Below, one piece after another: positions 43,931-51,395 of a stretch of DNA of 64,000 nucleotides. The notes under the pieces are model-generated. The model did no database searches and was not told the origin of the DNA. It was given only the letters and a program-made list of their open reading frames with translations. Source of the stretch: Acidobacteria bacterium AB60. GTDB taxonomy: Bacteria; Acidobacteriota; Terriglobia; Terriglobales; Acidobacteriaceae. Both the position numbers and the translations under genes were made by a program. The stretch lies in contig VANK01000015.1 of the NCBI GenBank assembly GCA_008682415.1, forward strand, positions 87,153 to 151,152, in the 5' to 3' direction. Position 1 is the first letter of the stretch. Every line of letters begins with the position of its first letter.

Positions 43931-45036
43931 TCGAATCGCAGCGCCTCCACGGGGCGAATTCGCATGGCATAGGCGGAGGGATAGAGCGCACCAATGGTGC
44001 CAGTCGCCAACGCGAGCAGAACCACGACAGACATCAGCAAGGGATGGATGCTGACGTCCACATAGCCATGAAGCGCAGGAACGAGTTTGAGGCCATACAA
44101 GCCGGCGCAACCGAACACGAGGCCGGCCATGGCTCCTGCGAGGGCCACAATGGCTGACTCGCCGAAGATGATTCCTGCGATCTGCGCGCGAGAAAAGCCA
44201 TTGACCCGCAGAATGGCGATCTCGCGAATGCGCGTAAACACCGACATGATCATGGTGTTGACGACGCCCAGGCCACCCAGCACAAGCCCGCAACCGCCAA
44301 CCGCCCAGGCCGTTGCCTTGAGAATCTTGAACTGCGAATAGGACCGGGAGAACTCCGCATCCTCAAGTCCGATCAGGTTGGGGAAGGCCTGCTTCACTTT
44401 TGCTTTGAATGCGGCGACATCGTCTTTGTTGTGGAGCTTGACCGTCACCACAGAGGACCCATCTTTATGAAAGAAACTCCGTGCCGCTTCCAGCGGCATG
44501 AAAACGCCTCCGTCCTCGAACCCGTTTTTGGTGCGGACAATGCCAACGACCCTGAACATTCCGTGGCCGATCGGAACCGTACTGCCGGGGGATGCGGTCA
44601 GGAAGGCCGCGGCGCGCTCACCAAGCACCACACCGTCTTTTGCCTGGCCGAACTGCGGACGATTGCCGGCGAGCCAAACCGCGTCCTCCAGCCGCGCATC
44701 CTCCGCAGTGATGCCAAAGCACGTAATGATGGGGTGATCCGCGCTGGCTACAACCCCAAAGAGCACCGGATCGGCGTGGGCCACCATGGGCCACGCACTC
44801 ATCTGTCGCGCGGCTATAGCCGGCACATCACTGAAAAACAGATCCGACACGTTTCGCTCGAACACGATCAGTTCCGATCCGCTGGAGAGGATGCCTGAGA
44901 ACATGCCAATGGCGCCCTGCAGCACGGTGACCACCGTGAGCATGGCCGCCACGCTAAACGAGATCCCGGCAACGCTGATGATGGTGCGAATGCGATGCCT
45001 GCCAAGATTGGTCAGAATGAGCCGCAGGTAGATCAC
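43927..45036 (-). CDS. ABC transporter permease, MacB/FtsX type
   Basis: A 369-residue permease. An N-terminal helix (about 17-40) is followed by a periplasmic core domain of about 200 residues and a C-terminal block of three helices with the FtsX pattern (VNTMIMSVFTRIREIAILRVNGFSRAQI). The last residues, MRIRPVEALRFE, form the usual coupling tail. Such single-substrate mechanotransmission permeases extract lipids or move substrates across the periplasm with an outer partner. Its ATG overlaps the prenyl-synthase stop by four bases. No adaptor or TolC-like protein lies in the cluster. Confidence 0.92.
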   Translation of the reverse strand: MIYLRLILTNLGRHRIRTIISVAGISFSVAAMLTVVTVLQGAIGMFSGILSSGSELIVFERNVSDLFFSDVPAIAARQMSAWPMVAHADPVLFGVVASADHPIITCFGITAEDARLEDAVWLAGNRPQFGQAKDGVVLGERAAAFLTASPGSTVPIGHGMFRVVGIVRTKNGFEDGGVFMPLEAARSFFHKDGSSVVTVKLHNKDDVAAFKAKVKQAFPNLIGLEDAEFSRSYSQFKILKATAWAVGGCGLVLGGLGVVNTMIMSVFTRIREIAILRVNGFSRAQIAGIIFGESAIVALAGAMAGLVFGCAGLYGLKLVPALHGYVDVSIHPLLMSVVVLLALATGTIGALYPSAYAMRIRPVEALRFE

Positions 45037-46025
45037 TTCGGGCTGTCCATGACCTCGCAGGCGCTCTCAAGGACGCGGCTCAGCTCCAACTGGAGATTGC
45101 TGCGGAGATCGCCCAGAAAGGCAAGCTCGGGACGGCCTTCCACAAGGCGATTCAACATGCGCTCGCCCAGATGGATCAGTCGGCCGAGCCGGGCGACAGC
45201 CGCCGGAACTCCGATGGCGAGGGCGATATTGGGGCGGCCCAAATCGAGATCTCGAGCGGAAGTCTTGCCAGACGTCTCCGTGGTCTGCAGCACGTCTTTC
45301 AGGTCATCAAGCATCTGGTAGGCCAGCCCCCAACAACTGGCCATGCGTTCCAGGTGCCGGAGTTCGCGCGTCGCAGCGCATCCAAGCATGGCCGGCAACA
45401 CCAAGGTAAGCCGGATCAGCGAAACCGTCTTGCCGTACGCAATGCGTTCGGTGGTCTGGCGATCATGGGGCAATCGCGCGAAGTTCAGGTCCATGCTCTG
45501 GCCGTTCAGCAGGCCCATCACCCCGAGCCGCTGTTCCAGATACTCCATCGCCTTGCTCTGGACCTCCGCCGGGCACGCGGACAGGGTCTTCCACGTAAGC
45601 GCATAGGCACGATTGATCAGTGCCAAAGCGGAGAGAATCGCACTTGCCTCACCGAACGGAACATGCACGCATGCCGCGCCGCGCCGCGCCGTGGCGTTGT
45701 CCATGCATGGAAGATCGTCGAACACGAGCGACGCTGTGTGGAAGTATTCGAGTGCAATCGCAAGATCGTCGGCAGCCGCCGCCTGCACTCCGTAGGCGCA
45801 GGCTACGCGGCTAACCAGGCGCGAGCGCACCATACTGCCTGGGTGCCGCAGCAGATGATTCAGAGCCGCGCGGAATGCCGGATCCGTGTCCTCCGGCAAC
45901 GGCATGGAGCCGCGAAACAACTCTGCCATCCGCGCCGTGCCGGACCTTCGGAACGGATGCTGCGCTCCTCTTCCACTGGACTCTACCCAATTCTTACTTT
46001 CGATATGCATAGTGCACGACGCCAT
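45033..46025 (-). CDS. Polyprenyl (isoprenyl) diphosphate synthase
   Basis: A 330-residue enzyme of the trans-prenyltransferase family, which condenses isopentenyl diphosphate with allylic primers. The first Asp-rich motif is DDLPCMD (about residue 100), followed by NATARRG; the second is DDLKD in YQMLDDLKDV. The short, IspA-like first motif fits a chain length of C15 to C20, but a longer product cannot be excluded. The first 30 residues are not conserved, so an ATG five codons in is possible. It is the first gene of the seven-gene cluster and overlaps the permease gene by ATGA. Its place beside redox genes suggests that it makes a prenyl chain for a quinone, a heme or the transporter's substrate. 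Confidence 0.88.
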   Translation of the reverse strand: MASCTMHIESKNWVESSGRGAQHPFRRSGTARMAELFRGSMPLPEDTDPAFRAALNHLLRHPGSMVRSRLVSRVACAYGVQAAAADDLAIALEYFHTASLVFDDLPCMDNATARRGAACVHVPFGEASAILSALALINRAYALTWKTLSACPAEVQSKAMEYLEQRLGVMGLLNGQSMDLNFARLPHDRQTTERIAYGKTVSLIRLTLVLPAMLGCAATRELRHLERMASCWGLAYQMLDDLKDVLQTTETSGKTSARDLDLGRPNIALAIGVPAAVARLGRLIHLGERMLNRLVEGRPELAFLGDLRSNLQLELSRVLESACEVMDSPK

Positions 46026-46291
46026 TTAGCCGCCTGTCTTCAAGGTCCTGGCTGCTGACCTATTGGTTAAGACGAGGAATAGAAGGCACGGAGAGCGCAT
46101 TTTCACGCGATTTGCAATGAAGATTCGTTCATACGCAAACTACGTGGACTCCGCTGTTTAGCCTTTTGCTTCGCGTTGAAAGTTGATCAAAGTATACACA
46201 TGTTCCAAATGACGTTTTGTTCATGGAAAGCGCCCCATCTGAGCGGGAGTGTTTTGCGCCTGACGCACAGCAGGTCGTTACGCGAATGAAC

Positions 46292-46297
46292 TAATAT
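46292..46297 (+). promoter_or_regulatory. Candidate -10 TAATAT close to the response-regulator ATG
   Basis: TAATAT lies seven bases before the ATG at 46305 and no Shine-Dalgarno sequence is visible between them. If this is the -10 element, transcription would start at or near the start codon, giving a leaderless mRNA. A matching -35 element is not clear. Confidence 0.35.
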
Positions 46298-46304
46298 TCT
46301 GTGC

Positions 46305-46979
46305 ATGCGCCTCCTTTTGGTCGAAGACGAGCACGATATCCAATCGTTTCTAAAACAGGCGCTTGCCGAAGCAGGCTATCAGGTAGACGTTGCCCCGGAC
46401 GGAAAAGCCGCCGAGACGTTGGCCACCTCCGCTACCTACGACATTCTCATCGTGGATTTGGGCTTGCCCGATCAGGACGGCATCAGCCTGATTCTGCGCT
46501 TGCGAGAGCTCGGCGTGAACGCGCCGGTTCTGATCCTCTCCGCGCGCCGCTCGGTGGATGATCGCGTGCGCGGGCTGGAACAAGGCGGCGATGACTATCT
46601 CACCAAGCCGTTCGCGCTCGCCGAGTTGCTCGCTCGGCTGAGAAATCTGCTCAAGCGGAACAGCCCGGCGGGGGAAGCAACGCGGCTGCGCGTACACGAT
46701 CTGGAACTGGATCTGCTGCGTCGTGAGGCGACCCGATCCGGGCAGCCGCTTCAACTTACCCCGCAGGAGTTCGTGCTCCTGGAGTATCTTTGTCGCAATG
46801 CCGGTCGTGTGGTCACGCGGTCCATGATCCTCGACAAGGTTTGGGGAATGCGCATTCAACCCGACACGAACGTGGTGGACGTACACATTTACCGGCTTCG
46901 GGGCAAGGTGGACGGGAATGGCCAGCAGCCGCTGATTCGCACTTTGCGGGGCGTAGGGTATGTCATCAAAGAACGATAA
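46305..46979 (+). CDS. OmpR-family response regulator
   Basis: A 224-residue regulator. The receiver domain has acidic pair ED at residues 8-9, phospho-acceptor in LIVDLGLPDQDG, and the conserved Lys in DDYLTKPF. The winged-helix domain ends with IRTLRGVGYVIKE. It diverges from the seven-gene redox/ABC cluster and is a natural candidate for its regulator. Its last 20 bases overlap the sensor-kinase gene. The spacer to the divergent cluster (46026-46304) contains several GTTCAT/ATGAAC elements, but no certain operator. Confidence 0.93.
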   Translation: MRLLLVEDEHDIQSFLKQALAEAGYQVDVAPDGKAAETLATSATYDILIVDLGLPDQDGISLILRLRELGVNAPVLILSARRSVDDRVRGLEQGGDDYLTKPFALAELLARLRNLLKRNSPAGEATRLRVHDLELDLLRREATRSGQPLQLTPQEFVLLEYLCRNAGRVVTRSMILDKVWGMRIQPDTNVVDVHIYRLRGKVDGNGQQPLIRTLRGVGYVIKER

Positions 46980-48432
46980 GCCGGTGATGCACAGCGCCGC
47001 TTGGCGCATCTCCCTATGGGCCACGGTCGCATTCGCCTGCGGAACCCTGCTGGTATTTGTCTTCATTGAACAATTCGTCGCCAGCGACATTCAGCGGCGC
47101 AGCGACGCATGGCTCTCGGGCGAAGTGGAGGTGCTAGGCGATGTCGCCGAGCGCACACCGAACGACGCTCTCTACGGCCGCGTTGTCAGTGAAGTGGCAG
47201 AGCTGGCCTCAAAGGAGGTCCCCAACCGTCAGCCCTCGGAGACTCCGTCCAACGACACTGTCTTTTTCCTGCAAACGGGCCGGGATGGCGCCCTCAAGCT
47301 CTGGGTGGGAGCGGGCGATGGGCAGGCAAATCTGAAGTCGATTCAGAATTCCCGCACGCTTTCCGAACGGCCGACCGACATCCGCGTCCAGGGCTTTCCC
47401 ATCCCCTACCGCGTGGCGGGCACCACCATCGACGACGGCACCCGAATCTATCTCGGCCTCTCCGAGCGGGATGAACGACGGGTCCTGCGCAAGCTGCTCC
47501 GAGAATTTTTTCTGATGTGGTTGTCGCTGGTGCTGTTAGGGTTCGCAATCGTGTTCTACACCACGCGCCGGACGCTCAAGCACGTGCGTGAGATCTCTGA
47601 AGCGGCCTCGCGGATTGGACAGCATTCCGACATCACCGCACGCGTTCCCACCAGCAACCGGCACGACGAGATGGGCCATCTGGCGTGGACGCTAAATCGC
47701 ATGCTCGACCGGATTGAGATCTCCATGCACCAGCTGCATACCATCACCGACGCACTGGCGCACGATCTCCGCAGTCCGCTTACCGCTATCCGGGGCAAGC
47801 TTGAGACCTCCTTGTCCGGCGTTCGCGACTCCGAGGGAACAGAACCGATTGTCTCGGCCATCGACGAGCTGGACCGGCTGACGGACTTCCTCAACAAATC
47901 GCTCGACGTTGCCGAAGCCAAAGCCAGCGCCCTTCGCCTCAAGCCAAGTGAAATCGACTTGGATGAGCTGCTGCGCGCGATGATTGACTTGTACGAGCCT
48001 TCGATGTCGGAAAAGGATCTGCGGGTGCGTCTGCAGAGCGATGGGCCGGTGAAGATGCTTGCCGATCCGGGATTGATCCATCGCATGGTTGCCAACCTCT
48101 TTGACAATGAACTCAAGCACCTCAACTCCGGGTGCACGGTTCTGATCCAGCTGCATGTTTCCAACGAAGAGGCCGTCCTCGTCTTCCGGGATAATGGCAA
48201 GGGCTTCGACCAGGAGATCAAATCAGATCTGCTTGAACGGCGAGTCAAGGGCAGAAATTCGAACGGACACGGAATCGGATTGGCCTTTGTGGATGCGGTG
48301 GTTCGGGCTCACGGCGGCACTGTCGTGGCGTCCAACGCCGAAGGGGGTGGCGCCGTGATCTCCATCGGTCTCCCCCTTTCCAGCGACGGACTCAAGCCCT
48401 CGGATGGCCCGGCAGTCACGGCATCCACGTAG
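46960..48432 (+). CDS. Membrane sensor histidine kinase
   Basis: A 490-residue kinase. One helix at about 18-40, a periplasmic region of some 140 residues, a second helix at about 185-205 and a HAMP linker lead to the H-box ALAHDLRSPLTAIRGKLE. The catalytic domain has DNGKGFD and GHGIGLAFVDAV. The layout is that of QseC/PmrB-type kinases. It overlaps its response-regulator gene, so the two form a pair. The signal is unknown; its position suggests a redox or lipid cue for the divergent cluster. Confidence 0.92.
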   Translation: MSSKNDKPVMHSAAWRISLWATVAFACGTLLVFVFIEQFVASDIQRRSDAWLSGEVEVLGDVAERTPNDALYGRVVSEVAELASKEVPNRQPSETPSNDTVFFLQTGRDGALKLWVGAGDGQANLKSIQNSRTLSERPTDIRVQGFPIPYRVAGTTIDDGTRIYLGLSERDERRVLRKLLREFFLMWLSLVLLGFAIVFYTTRRTLKHVREISEAASRIGQHSDITARVPTSNRHDEMGHLAWTLNRMLDRIEISMHQLHTITDALAHDLRSPLTAIRGKLETSLSGVRDSEGTEPIVSAIDELDRLTDFLNKSLDVAEAKASALRLKPSEIDLDELLRAMIDLYEPSMSEKDLRVRLQSDGPVKMLADPGLIHRMVANLFDNELKHLNSGCTVLIQLHVSNEEAVLVFRDNGKGFDQEIKSDLLERRVKGRNSNGHGIGLAFVDAVVRAHGGTVVASNAEGGGAVISIGLPLSSDGLKPSDGPAVTAST

Positions 48433-48895
48433 GTCATCTCTGCGAGCCGAACCAGTGGACCACCAGTCGATTGCACGAATCATGCTGGCTGCATTCTGCG
48501 GAGCCCAGGGCGTCTGCACTGCGCTCATCGATCTGCGGCGGACCCACGCTACGCACCCGGCATGGACCGGACATGCACGGTTCCATCTCGTGTGGCAAAC
48601 CTCAACGGTCCTTACCTTAGCCGCTCTCGAGATCGCACTGATATGCGCAAGTGGTCCTCTTGCTGAGGAGAGATTCTATGCGGCAGCCGTTCTCGCCGCG
48701 GTCCCAGTCGTGGGATTCTTCGCAGCGCTGATCTTCAGGCGCGCCTACGGCGGCACACTCGCTGATCCACTCGGCGTTCCGCCACTGAGTCTCCGTCTAC
48801 GCGGAGATCATTTTCAGATTGATCTTAATCTCGCGGCAGAGGTTGCAGCCCTACTGTACCTGGCGGGAATCGCGGCGATCTACCGAGGCCGTTGA
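48404..48895 (+). CDS. Small four-helix membrane protein, DUF6640-like motif
   Basis: A 163-residue membrane protein with four hydrophobic helices. Between the first and second lies HPAWTGHARFHLVWQ, which resembles the His-rich loop of DUF6640-type proteins; this is a tentative reading. The given start overlaps the kinase stop by 29 bases. An ATG at 48482 would remove a basic N-terminal segment and start inside the first helix, and a GTG at 48455 is also possible. It is convergent with the KdpD-like gene, 31 bp away. The function is unknown. Confidence 0.6.
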   Translation: MARQSRHPRRSSLRAEPVDHQSIARIMLAAFCGAQGVCTALIDLRRTHATHPAWTGHARFHLVWQTSTVLTLAALEIALICASGPLAEERFYAAAVLAAVPVVGFFAALIFRRAYGGTLADPLGVPPLSLRLRGDHFQIDLNLAAEVAALLYLAGIAAIYRGR

Positions 48896-48926
48896 TCTGC
48901 GAGGCCGCGAAGCCGGCCTCGCCACG

Positions 48927-50393
48927 TCAAGGCGCATCCACCAAATTCCCCTCTCTCGCGGGAATCCAGAAGGTGAATCGCGCACCATGTCCGGGCTGGC
49001 TCTGCACCGTGATTCCTCCCTGGTGCGCCTTGAGAATGGCACGCGCAATCGCAAGCCCCATTCCGGTCCCGGTCGACGATCCCCGCTGCCGCTTCCCGCG
49101 GAAATACTTCTCGAAGATGAACGGAAGATCCGCGGGATCGATTCCTGGCCCCTCATCTTCCACGCTCAACAGCACACGATTCCCCTCAATGGCTGCGGAA
49201 ATAATGATGGGACGCCCCGCGGGCGAAAACTTCGCGGCGTTCTCAATCAAGTGCTGCAGCACCCGCTGAATCAGGGTGCGATCCATCGGCACCTCCGGCA
49301 GGTCCTCGATGCGCAGTTCCATGCGATGGTTCCGCAGAAGATGCTCCAGCTTCTCCAGCGTCATTTCGATCAGCCCACGTACGCTCTGGCGCGTGATATC
49401 GACGCGCAGGCTTTCAGCGTCGAGCTGCGCCATCTCCACGGCTTGTCCGATGAGACGGTCCAGCCGCGCGCTCTCCTCATCAACCACGGCGATCAAATCC
49501 AGCCGCTCTCTCTCGTCAAGCTCTCCTTCGCTCAGCAGCGTGGTCGCCGCAACGCGGATCGCCGTCAGCGGAGTGCGCAAGTCATGGGTAACCGAGTCGA
49601 TGAGCGCGCTCCGCAGCCTTTCGCTCTCGCGCGCGGCCTCCAGCCGGTTGGTGCGCTCCAACGCGGCGGCACGTTCCAGGGCAACCGAGACGAGGCTCCC
49701 GATTGCTTCATACATCCGGACATCGTATTCGTCATCCGTGATCGCCAGCGCTCCGAGGTCGTTGTGCACGCCCAGCCGCAGCGGAATGAGTTTCACCTGG
49801 TTATCCGTGTTGACCGGCTCCTCGCTGCTGACCCAGGACTTCAGGTCGATTGCAGAAAGCAGGCGATTCTCAGGGTCGGAATACACCACCGAATCCTGCG
49901 CCCGTACGTAAAGAGCCACGCCGCGGAATCCAAAGACCGACGCCAGAACCGAGGGTGTGGTGCGAGCAACCGCCCGCAATTCGTCCTGCAGCAGCAGTTG
50001 CTGGCTGAACGAATAGAGCAGCTGAATCTCACGCCGCCGCGCCTCCGAGGTCTCGGCCTGCCTCCGTTCCCGGTCGGAAATATGGCTCACCAAAACGCTC
50101 GTGCAAAGAAACGCCCCCAGGGCCACCCAGTTGCGCGGATCAGAGATGGTGAGCTTCCCCACCGGGGGCAAGAAGAAGAAGTTGTACAACAAAGTGCACA
50201 GCAGCGACAGATACACCGAGTAAGACAGGCGCCATCGCGACGCAGTAAAGAGGACGAGCACCAGGTAAGTGAGTGCGACGGTGGTCTGGTTGACCCGCAC
50301 GACCTTGAGATAACTAAAAGTGATGAGCAAGGCGAGAAGGGTGAGCACGACATAGCGGCTCGCAATGCGCGCAGGTGCTGTATGCTTCTCCAT
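48927..50393 (-). CDS. Short KdpD-like sensor histidine kinase
   Basis: A 488-residue kinase. Four hydrophobic helices at about 15-105 form the DUF4118 region of KdpD (NFFFLPPVGKLTISDPRNW). A GAF-like region follows at about 135-245, then the H-box SVTHDLRTPLTAIR and a HATPase domain (DEGPGIDPADLPFIFEKYF, GTGMGLAIA). The large N-terminal KdpD and universal-stress domains, with their Walker ATP-binding site, are absent; full KdpD proteins are about 890 residues. It diverges from kdpE across only 26 bp, so regulation by the Kdp system is almost certain. It should sense potassium or turgor with a reduced input module. Confidence 0.85.
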   Translation of the reverse strand: MEKHTAPARIASRYVVLTLLALLITFSYLKVVRVNQTTVALTYLVLVLFTASRWRLSYSVYLSLLCTLLYNFFFLPPVGKLTISDPRNWVALGAFLCTSVLVSHISDRERRQAETSEARRREIQLLYSFSQQLLLQDELRAVARTTPSVLASVFGFRGVALYVRAQDSVVYSDPENRLLSAIDLKSWVSSEEPVNTDNQVKLIPLRLGVHNDLGALAITDDEYDVRMYEAIGSLVSVALERAAALERTNRLEAARESERLRSALIDSVTHDLRTPLTAIRVAATTLLSEGELDERERLDLIAVVDEESARLDRLIGQAVEMAQLDAESLRVDITRQSVRGLIEMTLEKLEHLLRNHRMELRIEDLPEVPMDRTLIQRVLQHLIENAAKFSPAGRPIIISAAIEGNRVLLSVEDEGPGIDPADLPFIFEKYFRGKRQRGSSTGTGMGLAIARAILKAHQGGITVQSQPGHGARFTFWIPAREGNLVDAP

Positions 50394-50419
50394 GAAAGGG
50401 GATAATACTCCTTCCCGGT

Positions 50420-51109
50420 ATGACTCAACGCATCCTGGTGGTTGACGACGAAACCCAGATCACGCGCGTGCTGCGTGCTGCGCTCTCGGCGCAACGCTAC
50501 GACGTTCGCACCGCCAATGATCCGCAGGAAGCCTTGCGCATCTTCGAAGAATGGTTACCTGACCTTATTATCACGGACCTGATGATGCCGGAGATCAGCG
50601 GAGTCGATCTGTGCCGGGAAATTCGCAAAAAATCACGCACCCCCATCCTCGTCCTCTCCGTACGCGACCAGGAACGCGCCAAGGTGGACGCTCTCGATGC
50701 GGGCGCCGACGACTATGTAACCAAGCCCTTCAGTGTGCAGGAGCTGCTGGCTCGCGTGCGCGCACACCTGCGCCGCGCTCCGGAACGCGTCACCGACGCG
50801 GCCATCGACGCCGGCGACTTCCACATTGACCCGGCGGCCCATACCGTCACGGTCCTGGGGCGTGCGGTCCACCTGACACCCCGCGAGTTCGATCTCCTCA
50901 TTCTCCTCGCGCGCAATCCTGGCAAGGTCCTGACCCATCGCGTTCTGCTCACCTCCGTGTGGGGCGCGCAATCAGCCCAGCAGCCCGAGTATCTGCGCGT
51001 CTTCGTCGGCCAGCTGCGCAAGAAACTCCAGGCCGAATCCCCCAAAGAATATATTCAGACCGAGCCATGGGTTGGCTATCGCTTCCTTCCCGATGGATCG
51101 ACCGACTAA
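50420..51109 (+). CDS. kdpE: KdpE response regulator
   Basis: A 229-residue OmpR-family regulator. The receiver has DDE at 9-11, the phospho-acceptor in LIITDLMMPEISG and Lys in DDYVTKPF. The DNA-binding domain ends with EYIQTEPWVGYRF, a typical KdpE tail. It activates the potassium-uptake genes that start about 100 bp downstream on the same strand. Its start codon is only 26 bp from that of the divergent kinase, so the promoter of each must overlap the coding region of the other, or the transcripts must be nearly leaderless. No ribosome site is visible before the ATG. Confidence 0.92.
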   Translation: MTQRILVVDDETQITRVLRAALSAQRYDVRTANDPQEALRIFEEWLPDLIITDLMMPEISGVDLCREIRKKSRTPILVLSVRDQERAKVDALDAGADDYVTKPFSVQELLARVRAHLRRAPERVTDAAIDAGDFHIDPAAHTVTVLGRAVHLTPREFDLLILLARNPGKVLTHRVLLTSVWGAQSAQQPEYLRVFVGQLRKKLQAESPKEYIQTEPWVGYRFLPDGSTD

Positions 51110-51129
51110 CTCCCTCGTCGAGCCCGCGT

Positions 51130-51157
51130 CCTTACAGATCCCTTACAAATCCCTTAG
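51130..51157 (+). promoter_or_regulatory. Candidate KdpE operator: three 11-bp direct repeats
   Basis: CCTTACAGATC, CCTTACAAATC and CCTTAG follow each other with a period of 11 bp, one helical turn. OmpR/PhoB-family regulators bind such phased direct repeats. A -10-like TAAAAA lies at 51180-51185, before the 28-residue peptide gene and kdpF. Confidence 0.6.
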
Positions 51158-51213
51158 CCGAACTTACTCCTCCCAGCGCTAAAAACGAAAAGGTACACAG
51201 GAGGACCCCTGCC

Positions 51214-51300
51214 ATGTGGGATCTGCTGATGATCGCCTTCACGGTCATCTTCTTCGTCGCCGCGATCTGGTATGTCAAGGCCTGCGAGCACCTGAGGTAG
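51214..51300 (+). CDS. 28-residue membrane peptide at the head of the kdp operon
   Basis: A 28-codon gene with AGGAGG nine bases before the ATG. The product MWDLLMIAFTVIFFVAAI, then WYVKACEHLR, is one hydrophobic helix with a Cys near the C-terminal boundary. It precedes kdpF by five bases in the same direction. Similar short helical peptides with a C-terminal Y-V-(K/R)-x-C(E/D) end are encoded at this position in other kdp operons as far as I recall, but I cannot confirm it here. A stabilising role like that of KdpF is plausible. Confidence 0.65.
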   Translation: MWDLLMIAFTVIFFVAAIWYVKACEHLR

Positions 51301-51305
51301 CGGTA

Positions 51306-51395
51306 ATGAACATCACGACTCTCATCATTCTCGTTCTCACAATCCTACTTCTCGGCTATCTCGTCGTAGCCCTGCTCTACCCGGAGAAATTCTGA
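51306..51395 (+). CDS. kdpF: KdpF, small subunit of the K+-transporting ATPase
   Basis: A 29-residue single-helix peptide, MNITTLIILVLTILLLGYLV then VALLYPEKF. The ending AL(L)xPE(K/R)F is the KdpF signature. KdpF stabilises the KdpABC complex in the inner membrane. Its stop overlaps the kdpA start by one base (TGATG), so the two are coupled. Confidence 0.85.
   Translation: MNITTLIILVLTILLLGYLVVALLYPEKF

Noticed and set aside
48819..50405. Plus-strand open frame opposite the KdpD-like gene
   Set aside because: Shadow; the minus-strand kinase has all expected boxes.
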